Shown one piece after another: positions 6,949-14,577 of a stretch of 30,706 bases of DNA. Below the pieces are notes generated by a model. That model searched no databases and was not told the origin of the DNA. It worked only from the letters and a program-made list of their open reading frames with translations. The position numbers were made by a program, and so were the translations under genes. Each line of letters begins with the position of its first letter. Position 1 is the first letter of the stretch. Location: NCBI GenBank assembly GCA_964650695.1, contig CAZYVA010000013.1:1-30706 (forward strand). Reading direction: 5' to 3'. The stretch comes from CAZYVA01 sp964650695 (GTDB taxonomy: Bacteria; Bacillota; Clostridia; Lachnospirales; Lachnospiraceae).

Positions 6949-8124
6949 ATGGATTACGCAAAAGAGTCATTGAAGCTGCACGAAGGATGGAGGGGAAAGA
7001 TTGAAGTGGTTTCAAGGGTTCCGGTGGACAGCAAAGACGACTTATCTTTGGCGTACACACCGGGAGTCGCGCAGCCATGCCTGGAAATCAAGGAGGATAT
7101 ATCCAGAAGTTACGATTTGACGCGCAGGCATAATATGTGCCTGGTTGTGACGGATGGCACGGCGGTGCTTGGGCTGGGCGATATCGGCCCGGAAGCCGGG
7201 ATGCCGGTGATGGAAGGGAAATGCGTGCTGTTCAAGTCCTTCGGGGATGTAGACGCGTTCCCACTCTGCATCAAGAGCAAGGACGTCGATACGATTGTAG
7301 AGACGATCTATCAGATTTCAGGAAGCTTCGGTGGGGTGAACCTGGAGGATATTGCGGCTCCGCGTTGTTTTGAAATAGAAAAAAAACTGAAGGAGAAATG
7401 CGACATCCCGATTTTTCATGACGACCAGCATGGGACGGCGGTGATTACACTGGCAGGGCTGATGAATGCATGTAAGGTGGTCGGTAAAAAAATGGACGAA
7501 ATCCGGGTTGTCATGAACGGCGCGGGTTCGGCGGCGATCGCGATTTCAAAGCTGCTGCTTTCAAACGGGGTAAAGGACGTCACGCTGTGTGACCGCAAGG
7601 GCGCCATTTACGAGGGCCGGACGGAAGGGATGAACTCCATAAAAGAAGAGATGGCCAAGGTAACGAACCGTGGGAAAAAAGCGGGCGCTTTGAAGGATGT
7701 CATTGCGGGCGCGGATGTTTTTATCGGCGTCAGCGCGCCGGGAGCCGTCACTACGGAGATGGTGAAAACCATGAACCCGGATGCGATTATTTTCGCCTGT
7801 GCAAACCCAACGCCGGAAATCTTCCCGGAGGACGCAAAAGCAGGCGGGGCAGCCGTGATCGCGACAGGGCGGAGCGATTTCCCGAACCAGGTCAACAATG
7901 TGCTGGCATTTCCGGGAATTTTCCGAGGGACCTTTGACGTTCGTGCAAGCGACATCAATGATGAGATGAAGATTGCGGCGGCAAGGGCGCTGGCAGGGCT
8001 GATTTCTGATGAGGAGCTGAATGCGGAGTATATCCTCCCGGCGGCGTTCGATAAGAGGGTTGGCCCGGCGGTTGCAAAAGCGGTCGCGGAGGCCGCGAGG
8101 AAAAGCGGCGTGGCAAGGCTGTAA
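6949..8124 (+). CDS. Malic enzyme (short bacterial type, NAD(P)-dependent)
   Basis: Oxidative decarboxylation of L-malate to pyruvate and CO2 with reduction of NAD(P). The protein is 391 aa, the length of the short bacterial enzymes without the phosphotransacetylase-like tail. Visible family motifs are LAYTPGVAQPC (catalytic Tyr), VLGLGDIGPEAGMPVMEGK, KSFGDVDAFP, the metal-binding DDQHGTAVI and the Rossmann segment GAGSAAIAI. RBS AGGTTGAGGA precedes ATG 6949. It lies between the larA-like racemase and the transketolase subunits, so L-malate formed by the racemase is its likely substrate within this operon. It could equally serve general malate metabolism, which is why the operon context matters. 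Confidence 0.93.
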   Translation: MDYAKESLKLHEGWRGKIEVVSRVPVDSKDDLSLAYTPGVAQPCLEIKEDISRSYDLTRRHNMCLVVTDGTAVLGLGDIGPEAGMPVMEGKCVLFKSFGDVDAFPLCIKSKDVDTIVETIYQISGSFGGVNLEDIAAPRCFEIEKKLKEKCDIPIFHDDQHGTAVITLAGLMNACKVVGKKMDEIRVVMNGAGSAAIAISKLLLSNGVKDVTLCDRKGAIYEGRTEGMNSIKEEMAKVTNRGKKAGALKDVIAGADVFIGVSAPGAVTTEMVKTMNPDAIIFACANPTPEIFPEDAKAGGAAVIATGRSDFPNQVNNVLAFPGIFRGTFDVRASDINDEMKIAAARALAGLISDEELNAEYILPAAFDKRVGPAVAKAVAEAARKSGVARL

Positions 8125-8185
8125 ATTCCTATAGGAATGAAAGACCTCGCTAAGTGCCGTTTGGGTACATTCAACTAAGCTTTCT

Positions 8186-8203
8186 CATGCCCTGCCGGGC
8201 ATG
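8186..8203 (+). other. Intercistronic hairpin before the transketolase genes
   Basis: Perfect 7-bp stem CATGCCC/GGGCATG with loop TGCC, in the 110-nt gap after malic enzyme. No T-tract follows, so it is more likely an mRNA stability element than a terminator. Confidence 0.45.
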
Positions 8204-8234
8204 GCAAAGTAAGTTTCAGAGTAAGGAGGATGTT

Positions 8235-9071
8235 ATGCTGGAGGCAGGTAAGAAGAAAGAATTACAAAAGCTGGCGCTGGAAATCCGGATTGGCGCCGTG
8301 GAAGAATTTAAGGCGAGAGGATTCGGGCACATCGGCGGCTCTTTGAGCATCGCGGATGCATTGGCGGTGCTGTACGGAGAGGTGATGCATATCGATCCGT
8401 CCAACCCGAAGCTGGAAACCCGTGATAAACTCGTTTGCTCCAAAGGGCATGCAGGCCCGGCGGTCTATGCGGCCCTGGCAGTCAAGGGATATTTCCCGTA
8501 TGAAGACATCAAGACACTGAACCAGCCGGGGACCCATTTTCCGAGCCATTGCGATTGCAGAAAGACGCCGGGCATAGATATGACGACAGGTTCCCTCGGA
8601 CAGGGCACTTCCCTTGCGGTAGGCATGGCAATGGGGGATAAAATCAAAGGACGTGGCTGCCGTACATTCCTGATTGTCGGGGATGGCGAAAGCGATGAAG
8701 GGCAGGTCTGGGAAGCGGCCATGTTTACCGCCGCAAAGAAGGTGGACAACCTGGTTTGGCTGATTGACAATAACAAGAAACAACTGGACGGTTATGTGGC
8801 GGATATTCTTGATACCGGCGACCTTCGCGCCAAATTTGAGGCGTTTGGCTTTGACGCGGTACGGATTGACGGAAACGACGTTGAGCAGCTCTACGACGCA
8901 TTGACAAGGAAAGCGGACGGCAAACCCATCGCTGTGATCCTGGATACGGTAAAAGGAAAAGGCGTGAAAGAGGTTGAGGAAACGTTTGGGAACCATTCTA
9001 TGACGATGCCGGCGGAAACCTATGATAGATGGCTGGCGGAACTGAATGACGAGCTTCGCGCGATGGCATAG
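8235..9071 (+). CDS. Transketolase, N-terminal (ThDP-binding) subunit
   Basis: 278 aa, the pyrophosphate-binding half of a split transketolase. The ThDP/metal motif is GDGESDEGQVWEA continuing to DNNKKQLDG. SKGHAGPAVYAAL and GSLGQGTSLAVGMA are also typical. Start ATG 8235 follows AAGGAGG; an upstream in-frame extension to 8154 has no such site. The C-terminal half is encoded 15 nt downstream, so the two form one active heteromeric enzyme. The family transfers a two-carbon ketol unit from a D-threo ketose to an aldose. In the proposed pathway the donor is 2-deoxy-5-keto-gluconate, which has the xylulose 5-phosphate configuration. A role as an ordinary pentose-phosphate transketolase is the alternative. 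Confidence 0.93.
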   Translation: MLEAGKKKELQKLALEIRIGAVEEFKARGFGHIGGSLSIADALAVLYGEVMHIDPSNPKLETRDKLVCSKGHAGPAVYAALAVKGYFPYEDIKTLNQPGTHFPSHCDCRKTPGIDMTTGSLGQGTSLAVGMAMGDKIKGRGCRTFLIVGDGESDEGQVWEAAMFTAAKKVDNLVWLIDNNKKQLDGYVADILDTGDLRAKFEAFGFDAVRIDGNDVEQLYDALTRKADGKPIAVILDTVKGKGVKEVEETFGNHSMTMPAETYDRWLAELNDELRAMA

Positions 9072-9086
9072 GAAAGGAGAAAACAT

Positions 9087-10052
9087 ATGAATATAATATA
9101 TAATGGTGAAAAGGGCCGCGCAATGAAAGAAGTATTGGGCCAAACGATTCCGCGTCTGGCAAAGGAAGACCCGGATGTAGTATATCTGGATGCAGATCTG
9201 ATGGGATGTATCGGGACATTGAAATGGGCGAAAGAAGAACCAGACCGCGCAATCAACTGTGGGATTGCGGAGGCCAATATGATGGGGATTGCAGCCGGGA
9301 TGTCAGCGGTCGGGCTGAAGCCAATCGTGCATACGTTTGGGCCGTTTGCTTCCAGGCGTTGTTTTGACCAGATTTTCTTATCCGGCGGCTATGCGGGCAA
9401 TTCTGTTACGGTCATCGGCACAGACCCTGGCGTATGCGCTGCATTCAACGGCGGCACCCATATGCCGTTTGAGGATATGGCGCTTTACCGTGCGATCCCG
9501 GGCGCATATGTGTTTGACGTTACGGATGAGACGGTACTGGAGGATATCCTGACGCAGTGCAAAGATATCCACGGGATTAAATACATCCGTGTCGGGCGTA
9601 AAAATTATATGAAAATGTACGAGGCAGGCACGAAATTTGAGATTGGGAAAGGGATCGTCACAAAAGAGGACGGCCACGACGCAGCCATCATTGCATGTGG
9701 GATCATGGTCGCAAAAGCGATGGAAGCGGCGGAAATGCTTGCGAAGGAAGGCATCCGGGTAACCGTCATCGATATGTTTACAGTGAAGCCGCTGGATGAA
9801 GAACTGGTGCTGGAATACGCGAAGAAAACAGGCGCGGTCGTGACGGCGGAGAACCATAATAAGATTGGCGGCCTTTACAGCGCGGCGGCGGATCTGATCG
9901 CCAGGAAGAATCCGATCCCGATGGAATACGTGGCAATCGAGGATGAATTCGGCGAGGTAGGCCCGCAGGATTACCTTGAAGAAAGGTTCCGGCTGACAGC
10001 GGAGCATATCTGTGAGAAAGTAAAAGCAGTGATTGCGCGCAAGGAACGGTAA
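9087..10052 (+). CDS. Transketolase, C-terminal (pyrimidine-binding) subunit
   Basis: 321 aa, partner of the preceding N-terminal subunit, started at ATG 9087 after AAAGGAG. The catalytic Glu that activates the thiazolium ring is in INCGIAEANMMGIAAG. NGGTHMPFEDMALYRAIP matches the conserved cofactor/substrate segment, and the C-terminal domain contains TAENHNKIGGL. The usual DGPTH of full-length enzymes reads NGGTH here. The Arg in YIRVGRK, equivalent to a phosphate-contacting region in standard transketolases, is retained. Split transketolases are common in Clostridia. The sulfoquinovose sulfo-transketolase route, as I recall it, also uses a split enzyme on an unphosphorylated isostere, a helpful precedent. 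Confidence 0.93.
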   Translation: MNIIYNGEKGRAMKEVLGQTIPRLAKEDPDVVYLDADLMGCIGTLKWAKEEPDRAINCGIAEANMMGIAAGMSAVGLKPIVHTFGPFASRRCFDQIFLSGGYAGNSVTVIGTDPGVCAAFNGGTHMPFEDMALYRAIPGAYVFDVTDETVLEDILTQCKDIHGIKYIRVGRKNYMKMYEAGTKFEIGKGIVTKEDGHDAAIIACGIMVAKAMEAAEMLAKEGIRVTVIDMFTVKPLDEELVLEYAKKTGAVVTAENHNKIGGLYSAAADLIARKNPIPMEYVAIEDEFGEVGPQDYLEERFRLTAEHICEKVKAVIARKER

Positions 10053-10111
10053 GGATATAGCATACGCAGGGTGTGCAAGTGTTTTTTCCTGTTCCAGTGT
10101 GATCAGTTACC

Positions 10112-10263
10112 ATTCACGGCTCCTCTCCCTACAAGCCACAGACCGCTTTCTTTGGAGGCGATATGCCGTTTCGCGTCATATGTCTGAGGCTGTAAGGGGA
10201 GGTTCCTGCTTCGCAGTCCGATTGGATTACACTTGTAAAGCGGTCCGGCTTGCGGCTGTGAAT
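10112..10263 (+). ncRNA. Nested structured RNA element upstream of the iolB-like gene
   Basis: Three successive closing helices are visible: ATTCACGGC (10112-10120) with GCTGTGAAT (10255-10263), CAAGCC (10132-10137) with GGCTTG (10247-10252), and a perfect 9-bp GACCGCTTT (10141-10149) with AAAGCGGTC (10237-10245). Inside is a probable multiloop with small hairpins such as CTGC-TTC-GCAG. It fills most of the 250-nt gap before the iolB-like gene and ends about 25 nt before its RBS. I recognise no known riboswitch class. It could be a regulatory leader, a processing element or a small palindromic repeat. Confidence 0.45.
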
Positions 10264-10302
10264 CATAATAACATTGGGTTTTCGTAAAAGGAGGCGCTAA
10301 AA

Positions 10303-11085
10303 ATGGGCGAAGTGTTTGGCTATCCCGAATACAGTGCGGAGGGCGAAATGATCCTCACGACCTATGAGAATGAATATAAAGCAATGTTGATGGATATCCG
10401 TATGTACCGCATGAAAGCGGGAGAAGAAAGGAAATTTTGCCGGGAAGGTGAAGAGACAGCGGTCCTGCTGCTTTCCGGGAAGATCACCTATACATGGGAG
10501 GGACAAAGCCGGACCGTCAGCAGAAAGGATGTCTTTACGGAGGGACCTTGGTGCGTACATGCGTGCAAGGGCGTAGAAATATCTGTTTTTGCAGAAGCGG
10601 GATCGGAAATCCTGGTGCAGTGTACCCATAATGATAAGACATTCGCGAGCAGGCTTCATGCACCGGAGGACGCGCCGTGGGGCTATTCCTGCGTGGGGAA
10701 ATTCGGCAATGTCGCAAAACGCCGGGTAAATACGATTTTCGACCATGACATCGAGCCGGAGTCCAATATGGTATTGGGCGAGGTGCTGAATGACAAAGGC
10801 AATTGGTCTGGTTATCTGCCGCACCGTCATCCGCAGCCAGAAACTTATCTGTTTAAATTTGACCATCCGGAAGGCTTTGGGGCCAGTTTTGTAGGTGACC
10901 GGGTGTTTAAAAGCGTCGATAATAGCTTTTCCGCGATACCGGGCGGGGAACTCCATCCACAGGCGGTTGCACCGGGATTTCAGATGTATACTTGTTGGAT
11001 GATCCGTCATCTGGATGGGAATCCGTGGCTGCAGACAGACCGTTGCGAGGACGAACGGTATACGTGGCTGCACGATGAAAATTAA
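10303..11085 (+). CDS. IolB-like (5-deoxy-glucuronate isomerase family) bicupin
   Basis: A 260-aa cytoplasmic cupin of the KduI/IolB family. The metal-binding histidines are in NWSGYLPHRH, with a Glu in PETYLFKF; GELHPQAVAPGFQMYTCW matches the late IolB HP...AAPG segment. IolB converts 5-deoxy-D-glucuronate to 2-deoxy-5-keto-D-gluconate in inositol catabolism. Sequence divergence in the N-terminal half means a related uronate or deoxy-sugar substrate is possible. It is the last gene of the operon after the split transketolase and is well served by AAAGGAGG before ATG 10303. Placed first in the proposed pathway, it would supply the ketose donor to transketolase. No iolC (kinase) or iolJ (aldolase) is present in the operon. 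Confidence 0.8.
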   Translation: MGEVFGYPEYSAEGEMILTTYENEYKAMLMDIRMYRMKAGEERKFCREGEETAVLLLSGKITYTWEGQSRTVSRKDVFTEGPWCVHACKGVEISVFAEAGSEILVQCTHNDKTFASRLHAPEDAPWGYSCVGKFGNVAKRRVNTIFDHDIEPESNMVLGEVLNDKGNWSGYLPHRHPQPETYLFKFDHPEGFGASFVGDRVFKSVDNSFSAIPGGELHPQAVAPGFQMYTCWMIRHLDGNPWLQTDRCEDERYTWLHDEN

Positions 11086-11112
11086 TCTCGCTGCTATGGC
11101 GGCGAGGAATAT

Positions 11113-11193
<81 letters not shown>

Positions 11194-11236
11194 TTGAAAA
11201 CATTATAGGCAAAAACCTGAAAATGGCTAAAAGGAT

Positions 11237-11266
11237 AGCTGCTCCCATATCAGGGGGGCAGCTTTT
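11237..11266 (+). terminator. Intrinsic terminator after tRNA-Leu
   Basis: AGCTGCTCCC (11237-11246) pairs with GGGGGCAGCT (11254-11263) over 10 bp with one G-U, followed by TTTT. Confidence 0.75.
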
Positions 11267-11289
11267 GCTGTCCAGAGGTTTTTTGCCAG

Positions 11290-11318
11290 TTGCTTCAAAG
11301 GGGAAAATAAGGTATAAT
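11290..11318 (+). promoter_or_regulatory. Sigma-A promoter of the phosphofructokinase gene
   Basis: TTGCTT (11290-11295), 17-nt spacer, perfect TATAAT (11313-11318). The start near 11325 is 40 nt before ATG 11365, with AAAGGAG between. Confidence 0.7.
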
Positions 11319-11364
11319 CTCCATAACATTTGTATGAAAAAAACAAAAAGAAAGGAGCAAAAGG

Positions 11365-12438
11365 ATGTTAAGAATTGGGTTGCTGACAAGCGGCGGCGAC
11401 TGCCAGGCGCTGAACGCGGCGATGCGCGGAGTGGTAAAGGGGATTTATTCGAAAACGGAGGATGTAGAGATCTATGGGTTCCAGGAAGGGTATAAGGGCC
11501 TGATCTATTCCAACTTTAAAATGCTGACGTCCAGGGATTTTTCCGGTATTTTGACGGTTGGGGGTACCATCCTCGGCACCTCCCGCCAGCCGTTCAAGCT
11601 GATGCGTGTCCCGGACAAGGACGGCCTGGATAAGGTAGAGGCGATGAAGCATACGTACCATAAGCTGAATATGGACTGCCTGGTTGTGCTGGGTGGGAAT
11701 GGTACCCACAAGACGGCAAATATGCTGCGGGAGGAAGGGTTACATGTCATTACCCTCCCAAAGACGATCGACAATGATCTGTGGGGAACGGAGATGACGT
11801 TCGGCTTCCAGAGCGCGGTAGATATCGCGACGGATACCATTGACCGTATCCACACGACGGCGACCTCCCACAGCCGTGTGTTTATCATCGAGATTATGGG
11901 ACACAGGGTCGGGCATGTTGCTTTGCATGCAGGCATTGCGGGAGGCGCGGATATCGTATTGCTGCCGGAGATTCCTTATGATATGGACGTCATTGTGGAC
12001 GCCATCAATAAACGGAAAGCAGCAGGGAAACGGTTTACCATTATCGCCGCGGCGGAAGGCGCGATTTCCAAACAGGATGCGAAGCTTTCTAAAAAGGAAC
12101 TGAAGAAGAAAAAAGAAAAAGACAAATACCCATCGGTCGCCTACGAGCTGGAAGCGAAGATCCAGAAAAGGACCGATTTGGAAGTGCGTATCACGGTACC
12201 CGGACATACCCAGAGGGGCGGCACGCCATGCGCGTATGACCGTGTGTTGTCCACGAGGCTGGGGGCCGCGGCGGCGGAAGCGATTTTAGAAGGTGATTAC
12301 GGGTATATGATTGGCGTGCAAAAGGACGAGATGGTCCGGGTGCCATTGAAGGATGTTGCCGGGAAACTGAAGTATGTAGACCCGAAAGCTTCTATCATTA
12401 AGGAAGCGGAACTGACAGGGATCAGCTTTGGTATTTAA
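11365..12438 (+). CDS. 6-phosphofructokinase (group III-like, ATP or PPi dependence ambiguous)
   Basis: A 357-aa phosphofructokinase phosphorylating fructose 6-phosphate at C1 in glycolysis. Visible motifs are TSGGDCQALN at residues 7-16 in the phosphate loop, GGNGTHKTA in the middle, PKTIDND holding the catalytic Asp, and EIMGHRVGHVALHAGIAGGAD. Two key positions point different ways: Gly in GGNG corresponds to the residue associated with ATP use (GGDG), while Lys in PKTIDND is associated with PPi use (ATP enzymes read GTIDND). This is typical of mixed-group enzymes in Clostridia and spirochaetes. A lysine-rich insertion (KKELKKKKEKDK) follows residue 230. It has its own promoter and is followed by dnaX. 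Confidence 0.93.
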   Translation: MLRIGLLTSGGDCQALNAAMRGVVKGIYSKTEDVEIYGFQEGYKGLIYSNFKMLTSRDFSGILTVGGTILGTSRQPFKLMRVPDKDGLDKVEAMKHTYHKLNMDCLVVLGGNGTHKTANMLREEGLHVITLPKTIDNDLWGTEMTFGFQSAVDIATDTIDRIHTTATSHSRVFIIEIMGHRVGHVALHAGIAGGADIVLLPEIPYDMDVIVDAINKRKAAGKRFTIIAAAEGAISKQDAKLSKKELKKKKEKDKYPSVAYELEAKIQKRTDLEVRITVPGHTQRGGTPCAYDRVLSTRLGAAAAEAILEGDYGYMIGVQKDEMVRVPLKDVAGKLKYVDPKASIIKEAELTGISFGI

Positions 12439-12461
12439 CGGAAAGGACATGTTTATGATAG

Positions 12462-12491
12462 GGTGGGGCTGCATCTATGTACAGCCCCGCC
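12462..12491 (+). other. Stem-loop just upstream of dnaX
   Basis: A 10-bp stem (12462-12471 with 12482-12491, one T-G) and a 10-nt loop lie 19 nt before the dnaX start. No T-tract follows, so it is unlikely to terminate. A 20-codon frame (ATG 12454, preceded by AAAGGA) passes through it and stops 11 to 13 nt inside dnaX. Confidence 0.4.
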
Positions 12492-12510
12492 GGGAATGGA
12501 GTGTAGCCGG

Positions 12511-14124
12511 ATGTCATATCTAGCATTATACCGGAAATTCCGCCCGGACAGGTTTGAAGAGGTCAAAGGACAGGATGCGATTGTCACGACATTGAGGAAC
12601 CAGATCGTATCAGGACGGATTGGCCATGCCTATCTGTTCTGCGGGACACGGGGGACAGGGAAAACGACGGTGGCAAAGATCTTTGCCAAGGCGGTGAACT
12701 GTGGGCATCCAATCAATGGAAGCCCTTGCGGGGCATGTGCGATGTGCCGTTCTATTTCGGCAGGATCGTCCATGAATGTCATTGAAATTGACGCAGCTTC
12801 CAACAACGGCGTAGACAATATCCGGGAAATCAAAGAAGAAGTGGCGTACAGGCCGACGGAGGGCAGGTATAAGGTGTATATCATCGATGAGGTACACATG
12901 CTCTCGATCGGCGCTTTTAATGCGCTTTTAAAAACCTTGGAGGAGCCGCCGGAATATGTGATCTTCATCCTTGCCACGACGGAGGCGCATAAAATTCCGG
13001 TCACGATACTGAGCCGTTGCCAGCGGTATGATTTTAAGAGGATGACCATTGGCACGATTTCAGCGCATTTAAATGAACTGATTGAAAAAGAGGGCTGGGA
13101 CGTTGAAGATAAGGCGGTGCGCTACATCGCCCGTGTGGCGGATGGTTCCATGCGGGATGCGTTAAGCCTCCTTGACCAGTGCGCAGCGTTTTATATGGAC
13201 CAGCGGCTGACTTATGACCATGTGCTGGATGTGCTTGGGACGGTGGACGCGGAAGTGTTCAGCAGGCTTTTAAGGCGCCTTATCGCGATGGATGTGCGAG
13301 GGGTATTGGATATGGTGGATGAGCTGGTGATGCAGGGACGGGAAGTGACGCAGCTTACTGCGGATTTCATCTGGTATCTGCGGAATCTTCTCCTGGTTTC
13401 CGGCTCGGACGGGATGGAGGATGCGCTGGATATGTCCACCGAAAATATCGCAAGGCTCAAGGAAGAAGCGGCAATGGTGGAGGACCATACGTTGATCCGT
13501 TACATCCGGGTCTTTTCAGAGCTGTCCGGGCAGATGAAGATGGCCGCCCAGAAAAGGGTGCTTTTGGAGGTTGCGCTCATCAAGCTGTGCAGGCCGCAGA
13601 TGGAGACTTCCTACGATGCATTGCTGGAACGGATCCGCGCGGTCGAGAAAAAACTGGAGGAAGGGACATGCGCAGCCGCAGCTACAGGATCGGGCGGATC
13701 CAGGCCAGATACCGACGGCCGGGAGGCAGGCACATCCGCTTCCGGGGTGGATCAAAAACCAGCTTCCCGTCAGAAAAGAGGGCTTCCGAAAGCCTTATCC
13801 GCCGACGTAGAGATGGCGGCGCGTATGTTTCACCGCGCCATCAGCCAGGAAGCATCGGAGCTCGTCAAATACAGCGCGAAAAATGGCCAGCCAGGCGTAG
13901 GGGAAGATGGGCAATTACAGATTGTTTTCCCGGAAAAGTACAGGACGTCTGCGGAGATATTGAAGCAGGAGAGCCATTTAAAGGAAGTGAAGGATATTTT
14001 AAGGAGAAAGGTTGGCAAAGAAGTCGAGGTCGGGGTGTATGTCCTTGGGCAGGCAGAAGCATTTGAAGACAGGTTTGCCGCCATTGACGGGAAAATCAAT
14101 ATGGAACTGACGGTTGAGGATTAG
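12511..14124 (+). CDS. dnaX: DNA polymerase III subunit gamma/tau
   Basis: The clamp-loader ATPase of the replicative polymerase, 537 aa from ATG 12511 (MSYLALYRKFRP, the usual family start). An extension to 12463 is poorly supported. Walker A is GTRGTGKTT at residues 45-53, the zinc site follows with cysteines in NCGHP, SPCGACAMC, Walker B is DEVH and the sensor/SRC motif is LSRCQRYDF. Domain III runs to about residue 370; a short, low-complexity linker near 385-430 precedes a tau-type C-terminal domain. I saw no convincing slippery site for a gamma frameshift product. Followed by ybaB and recR, the normal Firmicutes arrangement. Confidence 0.96.
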   Translation: MSYLALYRKFRPDRFEEVKGQDAIVTTLRNQIVSGRIGHAYLFCGTRGTGKTTVAKIFAKAVNCGHPINGSPCGACAMCRSISAGSSMNVIEIDAASNNGVDNIREIKEEVAYRPTEGRYKVYIIDEVHMLSIGAFNALLKTLEEPPEYVIFILATTEAHKIPVTILSRCQRYDFKRMTIGTISAHLNELIEKEGWDVEDKAVRYIARVADGSMRDALSLLDQCAAFYMDQRLTYDHVLDVLGTVDAEVFSRLLRRLIAMDVRGVLDMVDELVMQGREVTQLTADFIWYLRNLLLVSGSDGMEDALDMSTENIARLKEEAAMVEDHTLIRYIRVFSELSGQMKMAAQKRVLLEVALIKLCRPQMETSYDALLERIRAVEKKLEEGTCAAAATGSGGSRPDTDGREAGTSASGVDQKPASRQKRGLPKALSADVEMAARMFHRAISQEASELVKYSAKNGQPGVGEDGQLQIVFPEKYRTSAEILKQESHLKEVKDILRRKVGKEVEVGVYVLGQAEAFEDRFAAIDGKINMELTVED

Positions 14125-14193
14125 GGACTGTTTAGAAAGAACGTTCAATTTTATTTCCAGACGGTTCCTTAAAGATGAAGGAGGAGATGCGAT

Positions 14194-14550
14194 ATGGCAA
14201 AAAGAGGGGGCTTTCCGGGCGGCGGTGGTATGCCGGGGAATATGGCGAACCTTATGAAACAGGCGCAGAAAATGCAGCGCCAGATGGAGGAGCAGGCAAA
14301 GGAGCTGGAAGAGAAAGAATTTTCTGCTTCTGCTGGCGGCGGTGCGGTTGAGGTGACGGTTTCCGGCGCGAAAAAGCTTCTGAAGGTGAAGCTGGATGAA
14401 GAAGCCGTCGATCCGGATGATGTGGAGATGCTGGAAGATCTGATCGTGGCGGCGGTCAATGAAGCGCTTGGAAAAGCAGATGCAGAGTCCTCCTCCGCGA
14501 TGTCGAAGCTTACCGGTGGAATGGGCGGCGGCATGCCGGGATTGTTTTAA
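14194..14550 (+). CDS. YbaB/EbfC-family nucleoid-associated protein
   Basis: A 118-aa small DNA-binding protein, normal length. The core (NLMKQAQKMQRQMEEQAKEL, then VEVTVSGAKKLLKVKLDEE and VDPDDVEMLEDLIVAAVNEAL) is the family pattern: a long helix followed by a beta-hairpin that dimerises. Gly/Met-rich ends flank the core (GGFPGGGGMPGNM and GGMGGGMPGLF). AGGAGGAGA precedes ATG 14194. Between dnaX and recR, it is generally linked to recombination and nucleoid organisation, though its precise role is still not well defined. Confidence 0.95.
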   Translation: MAKRGGFPGGGGMPGNMANLMKQAQKMQRQMEEQAKELEEKEFSASAGGGAVEVTVSGAKKLLKVKLDEEAVDPDDVEMLEDLIVAAVNEALGKADAESSSAMSKLTGGMGGGMPGLF

Positions 14551-14577
14551 AGGACAGATGAGGGAGTGCCATGGAAT

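Noticed and set aside
3109..11085. Sulfoquinovose (sulfo-transketolase) pathway as the operon's function
   Set aside because: The split transketolase and isomerase fit, but malic enzyme, the LarA racemase and an ATP-forming PGK homologue have no role in it, and no sulfoquinovosidase or sulfonate gene is present. Kept only as a weaker alternative.
12462..12491. SRP (4.5S-type) RNA upstream of dnaX
   Set aside because: The location is classic but the conserved GGTCAGGTCCGGAAGG-type loop is absent and the stem is too short.
13587..14066. Frame -1 relative to dnaX as a programmed frameshift product
   Set aside because: The A-run near 13650 is not in a proper X XXY YYZ register with the dnaX frame, and the shifted frame is arginine-rich with no domain.
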